Assembly (NCBI GenBank): GCA_943367715.1
Contig: CALRJY020000007.1
Location: 62,001 to 126,000 of the forward strand
Reading direction: 5' to 3'
Source: JAEYXS01 sp943367715
GTDB lineage: Bacteria; Verrucomicrobiota; Verrucomicrobiia; Limisphaerales; JAEYXS01
DNA length: 64,000 nucleotides
The notes under the pieces are model-generated. The model was not told the DNA's origin and did no database searches. It saw only the letters and a list, made by a program, of their open reading frames with translations. The first letter of the stretch is position 1. Each line of letters opens with the position of its first letter. This document shows, one piece after another, positions 1-8,571 of the stretch. The position numbers were made by a program, and so were the translations under genes.

Positions 1-394
1 TCTTGCTGAACATGCTGAAGAATCCTTTGCCCTCATCGGCCCGCTGCTGAACCTTCAACTGGCCCAGGATGGACTGCCAGGAGATGAAAGATTTGTGCCA
101 CTGGTTCTCGATCGCGCGCAACGAACCTTCCGGCAGTTCGCTCATGTAACGGATGGACGGGGCCGAGCCGATGAGTCCATGCACATCTTCCTTCGTCGGC
201 GTCCCGCTTTCGATGACGGAAAGGATCATCTCCAACTCCTGCGCGATGACGCTCTTGATCTCAAGAAACTGGTTCTCGTCCTCCGGCTGGAATTTCTTGC
301 TCCGCGCCAGGGCGATGTAGTTATTGAACTGCTTCCAAACCTCGATGTAATTCTCCAGTTGGAGAATCAGTTGGTCCAGTTTCTTGTTCGCCAT
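1..394 (-). CDS. Conserved hypothetical protein, 3' end outside window
   Basis: The reading frame starts with ATG at 394 and runs leftwards off the window edge, giving 131 visible residues without a stop. It begins MANKKLDQLILQLENYIEVW and is mostly predicted helix, rich in Gln, Glu and Leu, with no signal peptide or membrane segment. It lies 31 nt downstream of the small roadblock-like gene and on the same strand, so it is probably the last visible gene of an operon 1780 to 1. I do not recognise a named family. Context suggests a cytoplasmic partner of the MglA/roadblock system, which is inference only. Confidence 0.75.
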   Translation of the reverse strand, partial: MANKKLDQLILQLENYIEVWKQFNNYIALARSKKFQPEDENQFLEIKSVIAQELEMILSVIESGTPTKEDVHGLIGSAPSIRYMSELPEGSLRAIENQWHKSFISWQSILGQLKVQQRADEGKGFFSMFSK

Positions 395-425
395 AAAAAT
401 TATATGTTCGACCGCTCCGCTGGCG

Positions 426-716
426 CTATTTCACCGGCGCCAGAAAGATCATCGCCCCGCCCCGCAATTCACGGCCGGTGATCTTGAGACCCGCATAATG
501 GATGAAAACCTCTTTGAGAGGCAAGTTCACCGTTTGCGCTTTTAAAAACACTTCCAGCACGATATTTCCGATTTCCTGCGTCAGCTTTTCGTCAAATGAC
601 CGCGGCAGCGTGGACGCGACGATGCGACCCGTGCGGTCGATCGTGAAACTGCCTGAGGGCAGTTTAGCCACGGCAGTCTCTGGTGCCGTCTTGGAAAATA
701 ATCCTAGGAAACCCAT
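426..716 (-). CDS. Small roadblock-like protein (96 aa)
   Basis: A 96-residue protein starting MGFLGLFSK. The ATG at 716 overlaps the last 13 nt of the upstream response-regulator gene, suggesting translational coupling; longer upstream starts would lie inside that gene. The body alternates strands and helices (SFTIDRTGRIVAS, then a helix, then LKITGRELRGGAMIFLAPV) and resembles the compact roadblock/LC7 fold that binds small Ras-like GTPases. There is no signal peptide. Neighbouring proteins in the cluster also carry roadblock domains, supporting a role in GTPase signalling. The family assignment rests on fold pattern only and is moderately uncertain. Confidence 0.65.
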   Translation of the reverse strand: MGFLGLFSKTAPETAVAKLPSGSFTIDRTGRIVASTLPRSFDEKLTQEIGNIVLEVFLKAQTVNLPLKEVFIHYAGLKITGRELRGGAMIFLAPVK

Positions 717-1780
717 TTCGTGCCCACTTCGTTCAAGGCCGCCGACATCTCGCTCTGCGAAAGGTTGCGTCGCAGCCCGACACATAATTCCTTGTCCGGG
801 CGCGAAAGAAAGCCTAAATTTGATTGTACGCCCATTCCTTCCACTTTCATCAACTGTCCCGCCTTCAGTTTCTCTCCTACCACATGCAGTTGATGCATGA
901 AACTGTGCACCCACGCCGCCATCACCGCCGGATTCTCGATGCCCCACGCGTCCACCTTGGACTTGTCATTGATATCCACGGAGATCGCGAACTCCACCCC
1001 GTGACAACGTGATATGGCACCCAGCGGCGATGCTGTCCCCCCCTCGGCCACACTGAGTTCGCCTTTGGCGCTCACTTCCGTGGCCTGGGATTCATCGATG
1101 GCCTGCGCCGTATCCAGCAACAACCCCTGATAGGAACCGACGATCGTGCGGGCATGGCTCGGATCAGCCGCGAGCATCTCGAAATTGCCCGTCTTCCAGC
1201 CCATGATGCTCTTGAAGGCAGGTTCGCCCGTGAGCTCACCCACTTGGGCATCGATCACATCACCGTCTTGGATCCAGATGCGCGCTTCCACGGATTTATT
1301 CGTGATCTTCAGCACGGAAGAACTTTGCGAAAGGCATTCCAACTGGATCAGATCCACCAGGCTCTTGCTCTGCACCCCGCGAAAACCGCCGGCCTCTTCC
1401 CGCTCCAGCAAGGACTCGATGCAATCGACAAACAATTGCACATCTGTCTTCTCATTAGGCTTTTCCAGATAAAGGTCGATGCCCATCGCGTAAGCGCGGG
1501 CGCGGATCTGCTCATCCACCATCGAAGTCATTACCACCGTGCGCAAGGCCGGGAAGCGGCGGCGCACGATTGTCAGCACCTGAAAACCGTCCATGCCGGG
1601 CATGTTCAGGTCCGTCAGGAGCATGGAAAACTTCTCCGCATTCAGCAGCGCCAGCGCCCGGGCGCCGGAATTCGCGGTGAATACCTCCGGTTGGCTGGGC
1701 AACTTGCTCAACAGGTCCCGGTACAGGTCCAATAGGTCCTGTTCATCGTCTAGTATCAGGACTTTATGCCGTTCAGCCAT
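704..1780 (-). CDS. Response regulator: receiver + PATAN (DUF4388) + roadblock-like domain
   Basis: 358 aa from ATG at 1780, preceded by a purine-rich GAAAGAGA ribosome site; a GTG 63 nt further upstream is possible but has no such site. Residues about 5-125 form a receiver domain with acidic pair D11/D12 and phospho-acceptor D57 in LLTDLNMPGMDG. Residues about 130-220 resemble the PATAN/DUF4388 domain (SLVDLIQLECLSQSS, later ARIWIQDGDVIDAQ). The C-terminal 100 residues resemble a roadblock fold. There is no DNA-binding domain, so output is probably by protein-protein contact with the GTPase machinery. It is divergent from the 1900 gene; the 119-nt gap probably holds both promoters. Confidence 0.85.
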   Translation of the reverse strand: MAERHKVLILDDEQDLLDLYRDLLSKLPSQPEVFTANSGARALALLNAEKFSMLLTDLNMPGMDGFQVLTIVRRRFPALRTVVMTSMVDEQIRARAYAMGIDLYLEKPNEKTDVQLFVDCIESLLEREEAGGFRGVQSKSLVDLIQLECLSQSSSVLKITNKSVEARIWIQDGDVIDAQVGELTGEPAFKSIMGWKTGNFEMLAADPSHARTIVGSYQGLLLDTAQAIDESQATEVSAKGELSVAEGGTASPLGAISRCHGVEFAISVDINDKSKVDAWGIENPAVMAAWVHSFMHQLHVVGEKLKAGQLMKVEGMGVQSNLGFLSRPDKELCVGLRRNLSQSEMSAALNEVGTKWVS

Positions 1781-1899
1781 AATCTCTTTCGCAGTAAATT
1801 TCTTGCTATCTAAATTCTTTTGCGCCACAAAAGGCAAGCGCACTTAATTGGTATCGACTGGTTTGCAGCCGATTTCAAGGACAACCTAGATCGCTCCAA

Positions 1900-3552
1900 A
1901 TGCTAGGCTTTATAAAGAATCTCTTCGGAAAGGGCTCCGGAGACAATAAAACGACAACACCACAGCCTTCGGTAACCCCGGCGGCTCAACCTCAACCCGT
2001 TGCTGCCAAGCCCCCTACCGCAGCACCAGCCGTCGCCGCCCCTACCGGTGAAACCATCACGGTTTCGCTCAAAGGTGTGGTGGACAACCTCCCGTTGGAG
2101 CTGAAAGGGTTGGTCACCGCCCATCCTGCTGATGGAGCCACCATCAAGGTGTCCCTCCAGCGCGTACTGGAAGGTCTCCCCAAGGGCAGCGTCAAGATCA
2201 CCTACGCGGAACTCAAGGCGCAATCCGGGGCCGGTTTCGGTGGCGATGCCTCCTTTGACCAGACCCCGATCAGCCTGCCGCTCAAGGAAGTGCTGTCCAA
2301 GGTCAAGCCCGGCCAGTTCTCCCGCCGCACCGACCAGAAGTCCATCGACGTCCCGGATGACATCAAACCTGTCTTCGGTGCCGAAAGCGACTCCCCAGAC
2401 CACGTCAAATCCGAATTTAAGAACCCTCCGGCCGCAGCCGCTCCGGCTCCGAAGCCGGCTGCGCCTCCTGCCCCGGCAGCACCCGCGCCCGCACCGCAAG
2501 CCATCAAACCGCCTGCTCCTGCGCCGGCCCCAGCACCAGCCCCGGCTCCCAAGCCTGCGCCCGCCCCAGCCCCCGCGCCCGCTCCGGAAGCAACCGGCCC
2601 CATCAAATCTTCGCTCGGCCTGCCTGATCCGGCCTCCCTGCGGCCCTCCGCTCCGGCTGCGGCAGCGAAACCGCCTGCCGCACCCGCAGCTGCTCCTGCC
2701 GCCGCGCCCTTGCCGAAGATGGCTGCGCCCACTCCGGCACCTGCGCCGGCTGCAGCCACTCCGGCTGCTGCCGCCACCGGTGGCACCTTGACGAGCGGTT
2801 TGGAAGCTCTTTACACCACTTGGCCTGAAGATCTGAAAGGTGAACTGGCCAAGCACAACCTGCCCGGCCTCACCATCACCGTTCCTTTGGATCTGGTGGA
2901 ACCGATGATGCGCAAGGGTAAGATTCTCTTCCCCTGGAGCCAGTTGCGCGCTTGGATTTCGCCTGCGTTGCCTGCCTCTACCGCCGCCAATCGCGACGCT
3001 GACAATCTGGAACTGCCGCTCAAGATCATCATTCCCTTGTTCATGGGTGCCCGGAAACCCGGTGCCAGCGCCCAAAAGACTATCGCCGTGGATAAGAACA
3101 TCCCCGACGTGTTCTCTGGCAAATCAGCTCCGGCACCTGCTGCCGCCGCACCAGCAGCTCCCGCTCCGGCGGCTCCGGTCGCTGCTCCAGCACCCGCACC
3201 CACCCCTGCTCCGACCGCTTCTGGTCCGGCTGATTTGGTCGCCAAGGCTTCCGCCTTGCCCAATGTCGAGGGCGTCGTGGTCGCCTCTCCCGAGGGTCTC
3301 AAAGTCGCTTCGCAGCTTCCTGCTGAGTTTAATTCCGACGCCTTCGCCGGATTCGTTGTGGCCATGTTCAGCCGCATGAACCAGTTCACAGGCGATCTCA
3401 AATTGGGCGAGCCCAAGGCCGTCACCGTTCAGACCAGCACGCGCAGCCTGGCCATCATCAAATCCGGCCGCACGTTTTTGGCCGTGATTGGCAAGCCAGA
3501 TGCTTCCCTGCCAGTGGAAGAACTCAAAAAACTTGCCGCAACCCTGAGCTAA
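1900..3552 (+). CDS. Pro/Ala-rich multidomain protein with C-terminal roadblock domain
   Basis: 550 aa. Residues about 50-190 and 300-400 hold repeated short strand-helix blocks of the type ISLPLKEVLSKVKPGQF and LPLKIIIPLFMGARKPG. Two long low-complexity linkers made almost only of Pro and Ala (about residues 175-300 and 410-445) separate them. The last 110 residues (ADLVAKASALPNVEGVVVAS onward) read as a roadblock/LC7 domain. The start MLGFIKNLFGKGSG is amphipathic and could touch membrane, but it is not a signal peptide. The gene is followed after 15 nt by the MglA-like GTPase and is probably co-transcribed with it. It likely scaffolds or regulates that GTPase; this is inference from domain and neighbours. 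Confidence 0.85.
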   Translation: MLGFIKNLFGKGSGDNKTTTPQPSVTPAAQPQPVAAKPPTAAPAVAAPTGETITVSLKGVVDNLPLELKGLVTAHPADGATIKVSLQRVLEGLPKGSVKITYAELKAQSGAGFGGDASFDQTPISLPLKEVLSKVKPGQFSRRTDQKSIDVPDDIKPVFGAESDSPDHVKSEFKNPPAAAAPAPKPAAPPAPAAPAPAPQAIKPPAPAPAPAPAPAPKPAPAPAPAPAPEATGPIKSSLGLPDPASLRPSAPAAAAKPPAAPAAAPAAAPLPKMAAPTPAPAPAAATPAAAATGGTLTSGLEALYTTWPEDLKGELAKHNLPGLTITVPLDLVEPMMRKGKILFPWSQLRAWISPALPASTAANRDADNLELPLKIIIPLFMGARKPGASAQKTIAVDKNIPDVFSGKSAPAPAAAAPAAPAPAAPVAAPAPAPTPAPTASGPADLVAKASALPNVEGVVVASPEGLKVASQLPAEFNSDAFAGFVVAMFSRMNQFTGDLKLGEPKAVTVQTSTRSLAIIKSGRTFLAVIGKPDASLPVEELKKLAATLS

Positions 3553-3567
3553 AAACCGAACCTATCT

Positions 3568-4179
3568 ATGGCAATCATCAACCAGGCGACCAAGGAAATT
3601 CAGGTCAAGATCGTCTATTACGGACCGGCCCAGTGCGGCAAGACGACCAACCTCGAGAAAGTCCATTCGGACGTCAAGACGACGAATCCCGAGGACAAGG
3701 GCAAGCTTGTCTCCTTGGCCACCAGCTCAGATCGTACCCTGTTCTTCGACTTCCTCCCCATCGAGGCCATGTCGATCAAAGGGTTCAAGACCAAGTTCCA
3801 GCTCTACACCGTTCCCGGCCAGGTCATCTATAACACCACGCGCCAACTCGTGCTGCGCGGTGTGGATGGCATCGTCTTCGTCGCCGATTCCCAATACGAC
3901 AAGATGGAAGAGAACGTGGAGAGCTTCGCCAACTTGGAAGACAATTTGAAGACGTTGCGCCTCAATATCGCGGACATCCCCTACGTCCTGCAATATAACA
4001 AGCGGGATCTGCCCAACGTCGCTCCGGTGGAATACATGGATTTCTTGCTGAACAACCGTGACGTGCGTGTGCCTTCCTTTGAAGGTGCGGCCTTCAAGGG
4101 CGTGGGCGTGTTCGAGACCTTGAACATGATCACCCGCATGCTCCTGCATAAGTTCATCAATCAGGGCGGACGCAAGTAA
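3568..4179 (+). CDS. mglA: MglA-like small Ras-family GTPase
   Basis: 203 aa, the usual size for MglA. P-loop GPAQCGKTT at 19-27, the switch II region TVPGQ at 81-85 typical of MglA, and guanine-specificity motif NKRD at 144-147 are all present. In Myxococcus, MglA is the polarity GTPase for gliding and type IV pili, and roadblock protein MglB acts as its GAP. Here the gene is flanked by roadblock-containing genes on both sides (15 nt after one, 35 nt before the next), so a GTPase/GAP switch is well supported. What the switch controls in this organism cannot be read from the window. Confidence 0.93.
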   Translation: MAIINQATKEIQVKIVYYGPAQCGKTTNLEKVHSDVKTTNPEDKGKLVSLATSSDRTLFFDFLPIEAMSIKGFKTKFQLYTVPGQVIYNTTRQLVLRGVDGIVFVADSQYDKMEENVESFANLEDNLKTLRLNIADIPYVLQYNKRDLPNVAPVEYMDFLLNNRDVRVPSFEGAAFKGVGVFETLNMITRMLLHKFINQGGRK

Positions 4180-4214
4180 ACTGAGCACGGTTTCGGATTA
4201 ACCGGTTTGCCCAA

Positions 4215-4784
4215 ATGACGCCATTTCCCAGTCTCAACGAAGAAGACTTTGAGCAGATCAATACTGCCCTGAAGGATCTCCTTGAGAAAAGCGAAGCCAG
4301 CACCGCGCTCTTCGTTGAAAAGGCCGGCTATCTCATCGCGCAACAGGGCGACACCGAGATCTTCAACACCACCGAACTGGCCACTCTCGCCGCCAATGCC
4401 TTTGCGGCCACGCAGTTCATCGCAGATCGCCTGAACGAAACCAATTTCAGCAGCATGTTCCAGCAGGGCGAGATCGCCAACATGCTCTGGGTGAATGTGG
4501 ATGTGAACAGCCTCGTGGTCATCATCTTCAAGGCTCACCTCAGCGTCGGTGCCATCAAATACTACGCGCTGAGCACCGTCCAAAATGTGGCTAATCAGCT
4601 ACAGATTGCTACACTTCGCGCACCCGATGAGGGCGTGGACCTGGCTCATTTTGACCCGGAAGACGTGCTCGATGTCTTCCAGCGCAATCGCCCCACTGAA
4701 GATGCCCCGGCCGAAGAGGTTCCACCTCCGCCGCCCCTTCCTCCCGGAGAGATTCCTCCGGAGGATCAGCCGCCCCGGTTGTAG
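4215..4784 (+). CDS. Roadblock/LC7 domain protein (MglB-like)
   Basis: 189 aa. Residues about 8-135 form a roadblock domain (STALFVEKAGYLIAQQGD, then LATLAANAFAATQF, then LVVIIFKAHLSVG). The tail from about 150 is acidic and Pro-rich, ending PPPPPLPPGEIPPEDQPPRL, unusual for the family. It lies 35 nt after the MglA-like GTPase gene on the same strand, so it is the best candidate for its dimeric GAP/regulator partner. The proline tail could bind another protein; that is inference. Confidence 0.87.
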   Translation: MTPFPSLNEEDFEQINTALKDLLEKSEASTALFVEKAGYLIAQQGDTEIFNTTELATLAANAFAATQFIADRLNETNFSSMFQQGEIANMLWVNVDVNSLVVIIFKAHLSVGAIKYYALSTVQNVANQLQIATLRAPDEGVDLAHFDPEDVLDVFQRNRPTEDAPAEEVPPPPPLPPGEIPPEDQPPRL

Positions 4785-4943
4785 TCGTCTGCTTTCCAGA
4801 TTTCCGATCATCACAACAGCGCCCACGCCTGTACCTGTGCGGAGCAAAATTAGCTTGGTTTTCGGATAATGATTTTGTCTGCTTGGCCTGCGGGAGATCA
4901 ACGTGGTCGCTACACTCAAGACCACTTACCCAAACGAATCATA

Positions 4944-5258
4944 ATGAAACATATCAGCTCAATATTACTGGCTGCTGCCCTGCTGGCAGCAGGTTGCGGA
5001 GGGAGTCCCAAACGGATTGATGGCACATCTATGGAAAGCATGAGAAAATCCGTAGACGAAATCAAAAAAACTTTGCCAGCCGGAGAAAAAGCGAAATTTG
5101 ACGAAGCTGTCATGACCATCGGGGCCAAGCATATCTTGGGGAATATGTTCAAAGAGGGAACCGATGGGGAAAAGGAAGCTTTGAAGTTGATGAACGGAAA
5201 AACCGCTGCCGAAGTGATCGCCGAGGCCGAGAAGATCCGCACTGAGTCCAAAAAGTAG
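4944..5258 (+). CDS. Small lipoprotein (DUF6694-like)
   Basis: 104 aa from ATG at 4944. A signal peptide with lipobox LAAG-C (Cys about residue 18) is followed by GGSPKRIDGTSMESMRKSVDEI and a helical charged body. The lipobox indicates lipid anchoring. The sequence pattern (Ser/Met-rich linker, then an Ile-Lys-Lys-Thr-Leu helix and KLMNGKTAAEVIAEAEKI) recalls the DUF6694 lipoprotein family. Function unknown. A longer frame starting at 4869 exists, but the signal peptide decides the start. Confidence 0.8.
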   Translation: MKHISSILLAAALLAAGCGGSPKRIDGTSMESMRKSVDEIKKTLPAGEKAKFDEAVMTIGAKHILGNMFKEGTDGEKEALKLMNGKTAAEVIAEAEKIRTESKK

Positions 5259-5276
5259 GCTGTCCGTCAATTTAAC

Positions 5277-5301
5277 AGGCGGATGCGAACTGCATCCGCC
5301 T
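5277..5301 (+). terminator. Hairpin after lipoprotein gene
   Basis: A perfect 10-bp stem (AGGCGGATGC / GCATCCGCCT) with a 5-nt loop lies 18 nt after the lipoprotein stop codon. There is no U-tract, so it may be a weak or Rho-assisted terminator or an mRNA-stabilising end. Confidence 0.5.
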
Positions 5302-5338
5302 GCTTGCTGTACCGATCTGCGTAAGCTAAACCAGTTCC

Positions 5339-7012
5339 ATGCCGCGAACATCATCCGTCCTTTTCGCCCTGGGCCTGTTGCTGGTAAGCGCCGGGTTGAA
5401 GGCTGCGGAACTGCCGCCGCTCGATCTGGGCAATGTGCGTGAGGAACATTTCATGATCCCCATGCGGGACGGCGTGAAGCTTTCTGCATACGTGTATTTT
5501 CCGGCCAAGGTCGGCCCGTTCCCCGTCATCTTCGAGCAACGCTACGTCAGCATCACCAACGCCGCCACGCGCAAAGAGATGGCCAAACTGGCGGAGCACG
5601 GCTACGTCGTTGCCAAGGTGAACTTCCGCGGCGCGCATGAATCGGAAGGTGTGTGGCAGGGCTATCGTGCGCTCGGTTGGGGCGAGCAGCAGGATGGTTA
5701 TGATCTCGTGGAGTGGTTCGCCCGCCAGGCGTGGTGTAATCGCAAGGTCGGCACCTTCGGCGGTTCTCAAGGAGGCTTTGCCCAGAACTTTCTCGCCGTC
5801 TCCGCCCCGCCCCATCTCGTCTGCCAATACATGATGGATACCGGCCTGAGTCTCTTTCATGAAGGCTACCGCATTGGCGGCATCTACCGGCCCGGCCGTC
5901 ACGCTGAACTCGCTAAAGAGGCCCGCGATCCCGAAGACAATCGCCGCCTGCTGGAAGAGTGGTTCCAACACCCGACCTACGATGATTACTGGAAGGCGGA
6001 AGATTGCGCCCCGCACTTCGGCAAGATGAATGTCCCCTGCTTTACCATCGGCAGTTGGTATGACTTCATGTCGGTCGGCTCCATCGAAAGCTTTATCGGT
6101 CGCCAACACAAAGGCGGCGGCAATTCGCAGGGCAGGCAGCAACTCCTCCTCGGCCCATGGCTCCACGGCGGTTATCCCAAATCGAACAAGATCGGCGATC
6201 TCGTTTATCCTGAGAATGCCCAGTTCGACATCTATGCCCACATGATCCGTTGGTTCGATTTCTGGCTGAAGGATGCCAAAAACGGCGTGATGAATGAGCC
6301 GACGGTGCGTTACTACACCATGGGCGCCGTAAATGAACCCGGCGCACCGGGCAACGTCTGGCGCAAGGCCAAGGTTTGGCCGCCTGATTCAGTCGATACC
6401 CCCTTCTACCTGTATGGCGGCGGCTTGCTGGCCAATCGCCTGCCCGACTCCGCACCATCGACCACCAGTTACGAGAGCGATCCCAACAACCCCATGGAAA
6501 TCCCCGGTCGCAGTTTCCCCGGCGCGAAGGACGCACGCAAATTTGAAGAGCAAAAAGATGTGCGCACCTTCACCACGGATCTGCTGAAAAACCCGGTGGA
6601 ATGGACCGGCAAGGTGCGCGCCGAGCTGTATGTCTCTTCCACGGCGAAGGACACGGACTTCATCGTGCGCATCAGTGACGTCTATCCCGATGGTCGCAGT
6701 ATTCTCATCATGGATTATGTTCGCCGCGCGCGCTTCCGCGAGGGTTGGGACAAGGAGGTCTTCATGGAACCCGGCCAGACCTACAAGGTGGCCTTCGACA
6801 TCGGCTCACTCAGTCACATCTTCAATGAAGGCCACCGTATCCGTGTCACCATTGCCAGCACCGGGGCACCTCTCTATGAACCCAACCCGCAGACTGGTGA
6901 ACCGCTCACAATTGAGTTCCCTGCGAACGCGGTAAAAGCGGTCAACACCATCCATCATTATCGGAAACAGCCTTCACGTATTTTGGCCCCCGTGATTCCT
7001 CCACCGAAATAG
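5339..7012 (+). CDS. Secreted CocE/NonD-family hydrolase (X-Pro dipeptidyl-peptidase S15-like)
   Basis: 557 aa with an N-terminal signal peptide (SSVLFALGLLLVSAGLKA). An alpha/beta-hydrolase domain follows: IPMRDGVKLSAYVYFP near 40-55, the nucleophile elbow GGSQGG with Ser143, and a C-terminal jelly-roll domain from about 400 (WTGKVRAELYVSSTAKDTDF). This layout is that of the CocE/NonD family, which includes cocaine esterase, glutaryl-7-ACA acylase and Xaa-Pro peptidases. The true substrate cannot be told from sequence. Secretion suggests action on external peptides or esters. It stands alone, with the next gene convergent. Confidence 0.88.
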   Translation: MPRTSSVLFALGLLLVSAGLKAAELPPLDLGNVREEHFMIPMRDGVKLSAYVYFPAKVGPFPVIFEQRYVSITNAATRKEMAKLAEHGYVVAKVNFRGAHESEGVWQGYRALGWGEQQDGYDLVEWFARQAWCNRKVGTFGGSQGGFAQNFLAVSAPPHLVCQYMMDTGLSLFHEGYRIGGIYRPGRHAELAKEARDPEDNRRLLEEWFQHPTYDDYWKAEDCAPHFGKMNVPCFTIGSWYDFMSVGSIESFIGRQHKGGGNSQGRQQLLLGPWLHGGYPKSNKIGDLVYPENAQFDIYAHMIRWFDFWLKDAKNGVMNEPTVRYYTMGAVNEPGAPGNVWRKAKVWPPDSVDTPFYLYGGGLLANRLPDSAPSTTSYESDPNNPMEIPGRSFPGAKDARKFEEQKDVRTFTTDLLKNPVEWTGKVRAELYVSSTAKDTDFIVRISDVYPDGRSILIMDYVRRARFREGWDKEVFMEPGQTYKVAFDIGSLSHIFNEGHRIRVTIASTGAPLYEPNPQTGEPLTIEFPANAVKAVNTIHHYRKQPSRILAPVIPPPK

Positions 7013-7034
7013 TTTTCCGTTCCCGTGGTAGCGA

Positions 7035-7877
7035 TCACAGCAAAGGTGCGATCTCTCTCACCGAAAACTTCTTCACCTCCACATCTACTTCATCCGTGCG
7101 AAAGTAAACCGCTGGTCGCCCTTCAGTGATAATATAATCTCGCGGCCGGTCACACCCGGCCTTCTGGCCGCGCCAGCCGCCCTTGTCCGTGAATTCGGAC
7201 ACTAATTTCCACTCGTTCTTTTCCTCGGCGTCCAGATACAATTCCAGCTTCACGTGCTTGCCGTTATCCACATTGCGGCACACATACTTCAGGCCGATCC
7301 ATTTGTTTTCCGGGACGGTCTTCCAAGGTTTGGGCGTCGGTTCGGGCTTCAGGTCCGTGTAGCCACCGGTGTGCCAGATCTCTTTTTTGAAGCCGAACTT
7401 GCCGTCAAATCTGGCCGTGGCGTGATAGCTGGTGCCATCGCAAGGCTCCTCATCATTGTGCTTCTCGCCACTACGGGCACACAGGCACAGGGCCTGATAA
7501 TCCAGTTCCTTGGCGATCTGGCCGCGCTTCGCATACACCGTCATCTCCACATTCGTCCACAAAGGACCGACATATTGACCGTCTTTCCCTTTTGGTGAAA
7601 ACACCCGCAACCGCGTGATCCCGGCCTTGATCGAAGCGCTTCCATTTTTGATCAGCAACGTCCCGGAGCTGTTCACAAACAAAGGATCGAGCTTGTCCGT
7701 GGCGTAGGGTGCCACCGTGCGTTCCTGTTCCCACTTAGCGAACCACTCACGACCGCCTTTCAACGTGGGATGCAGCATCGTGACGCCGAAGGAATCGTTC
7801 GTCTTTTCCGCTGCGGGAATCCAACCGGCGCAAATCATCAGGCCGCAGGCGATCAGGAATAGTCTTAAGCAACGCAT
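7035..7877 (-). CDS. Secreted protein of unknown function
   Basis: 280 aa with a signal peptide (LFLIACGLMICAGWIPAA). The mature part is rich in beta strands and aromatic residues and contains FDGKFGFKKEIWHTGGYTDL and KWIGLKYVCRN, suggesting a jelly-roll or concanavalin-like fold of the kind seen in polysaccharide lyases or carbohydrate-binding proteins. A Cys-rich stretch (ALCLCARSGEKHNDEEPCDG) may form disulfides or bind metal. No catalytic motif can be assigned. The gene is single and convergent with the CocE-like gene. Confidence 0.72.
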   Translation of the reverse strand: MRCLRLFLIACGLMICAGWIPAAEKTNDSFGVTMLHPTLKGGREWFAKWEQERTVAPYATDKLDPLFVNSSGTLLIKNGSASIKAGITRLRVFSPKGKDGQYVGPLWTNVEMTVYAKRGQIAKELDYQALCLCARSGEKHNDEEPCDGTSYHATARFDGKFGFKKEIWHTGGYTDLKPEPTPKPWKTVPENKWIGLKYVCRNVDNGKHVKLELYLDAEEKNEWKLVSEFTDKGGWRGQKAGCDRPRDYIITEGRPAVYFRTDEVDVEVKKFSVREIAPLL

Positions 7878-7923
7878 AGGGACAGATCATGCATACCCGA
7901 AAAACACCCGTGATAAAACCAAT

Positions 7924-7952
7924 AAAAAAAGCCCGGACATTCCTGTCCGGGC
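7924..7952 (-). terminator. Rho-independent terminator
   Basis: A 9-bp GC-rich stem (GCCCGGACA / TGTCCGGGC) with a 4-nt loop, followed in minus-strand direction by a run of seven T. It ends the transcript of the heavy-metal-domain gene whose stop lies 24 nt upstream. Confidence 0.88.
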
Positions 7953-7975
7953 TTGGGCAAAAATTTAACGGACGT

Positions 7976-8515
7976 TTACTTCTTTTCCTTGTCCTGCGGC
8001 ACCTTGGCGTTCAGGCCCGCTTCGTTCAGGGAAGCCACCAGCGCCTTCGGGCTGAAGTTGCCGGTGATGGTCGCTTCCTTGCTCTTGTTCTCGGCATCGT
8101 GCGCGGTCACGCCGTCCACCTTCTTCACCGCCGCGTCAAACGCCTTCACGCACTTGCCGCAGCAGAGATGCAGGCCGGTGACCTTCAAGGACGTGACCTT
8201 GGTGTCGTCCAACTTGCCGTCGTTGATCTTGATCTTGGCGTGGTCAGACTTACCGTAGTAGCCGGCCTTGCCGACCGCATTGACCGCCTTTTTGGCCGTC
8301 TCGTCATCCTTGGCCGTGACCGTCACCGTGCCGTCATCCTGGCTGGCCACCACCGTGGCGCCTTCTACCTTGGCGACGGAGGCTTCAATGCCCTTCACGC
8401 AACTGCCGCAGCAGAGGTGAACGTTGCTGAGCTTGACCTTGGTTTCGGCCATGGCCATGGAGGCCGGGATGAGGCTGAGCGCCGCGATGAGCGCGAGGGA
8501 TTTCAATGATTTCAT
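7976..8515 (-). CDS. Exported protein with two heavy-metal-associated (HMA-like) domains
   Basis: 179 aa from ATG at 8515, chosen because it begins a clean signal peptide (SLKSLALIAALSLIPASMAMA). Two tandem ferredoxin-like units follow, each opened by a cysteine motif: VHLCCGSCV and LHLCCGKCV. Classical HMA domains use GMxCxxC; here each site has CCxxC with an extra cysteine and His before it. Such domains bind Cu or other soft metals; being exported, this protein is probably a periplasmic metal chaperone or sensor. No P-type ATPase lies nearby. A terminator follows directly, so it is transcribed alone. Confidence 0.85.
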   Translation of the reverse strand: MKSLKSLALIAALSLIPASMAMAETKVKLSNVHLCCGSCVKGIEASVAKVEGATVVASQDDGTVTVTAKDDETAKKAVNAVGKAGYYGKSDHAKIKINDGKLDDTKVTSLKVTGLHLCCGKCVKAFDAAVKKVDGVTAHDAENKSKEATITGNFSPKALVASLNEAGLNAKVPQDKEKK

Positions 8516-8571
8516 AGTCGATATAATAAATAACTTCGTGGCATTAGACGCTATAGGCCAGAGGATTGGTT

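Noticed and set aside
1903..3075. 390-codon minus frame
   Set aside because: Antisense to the Pro/Ala-rich roadblock gene; Arg/Gly-rich translation is a shadow of Pro/Ala codons.
5277..5301. Hairpin considered as a riboswitch
   Set aside because: A plain 10-bp stem with small loop; no aptamer-like structure, more consistent with a transcript end.
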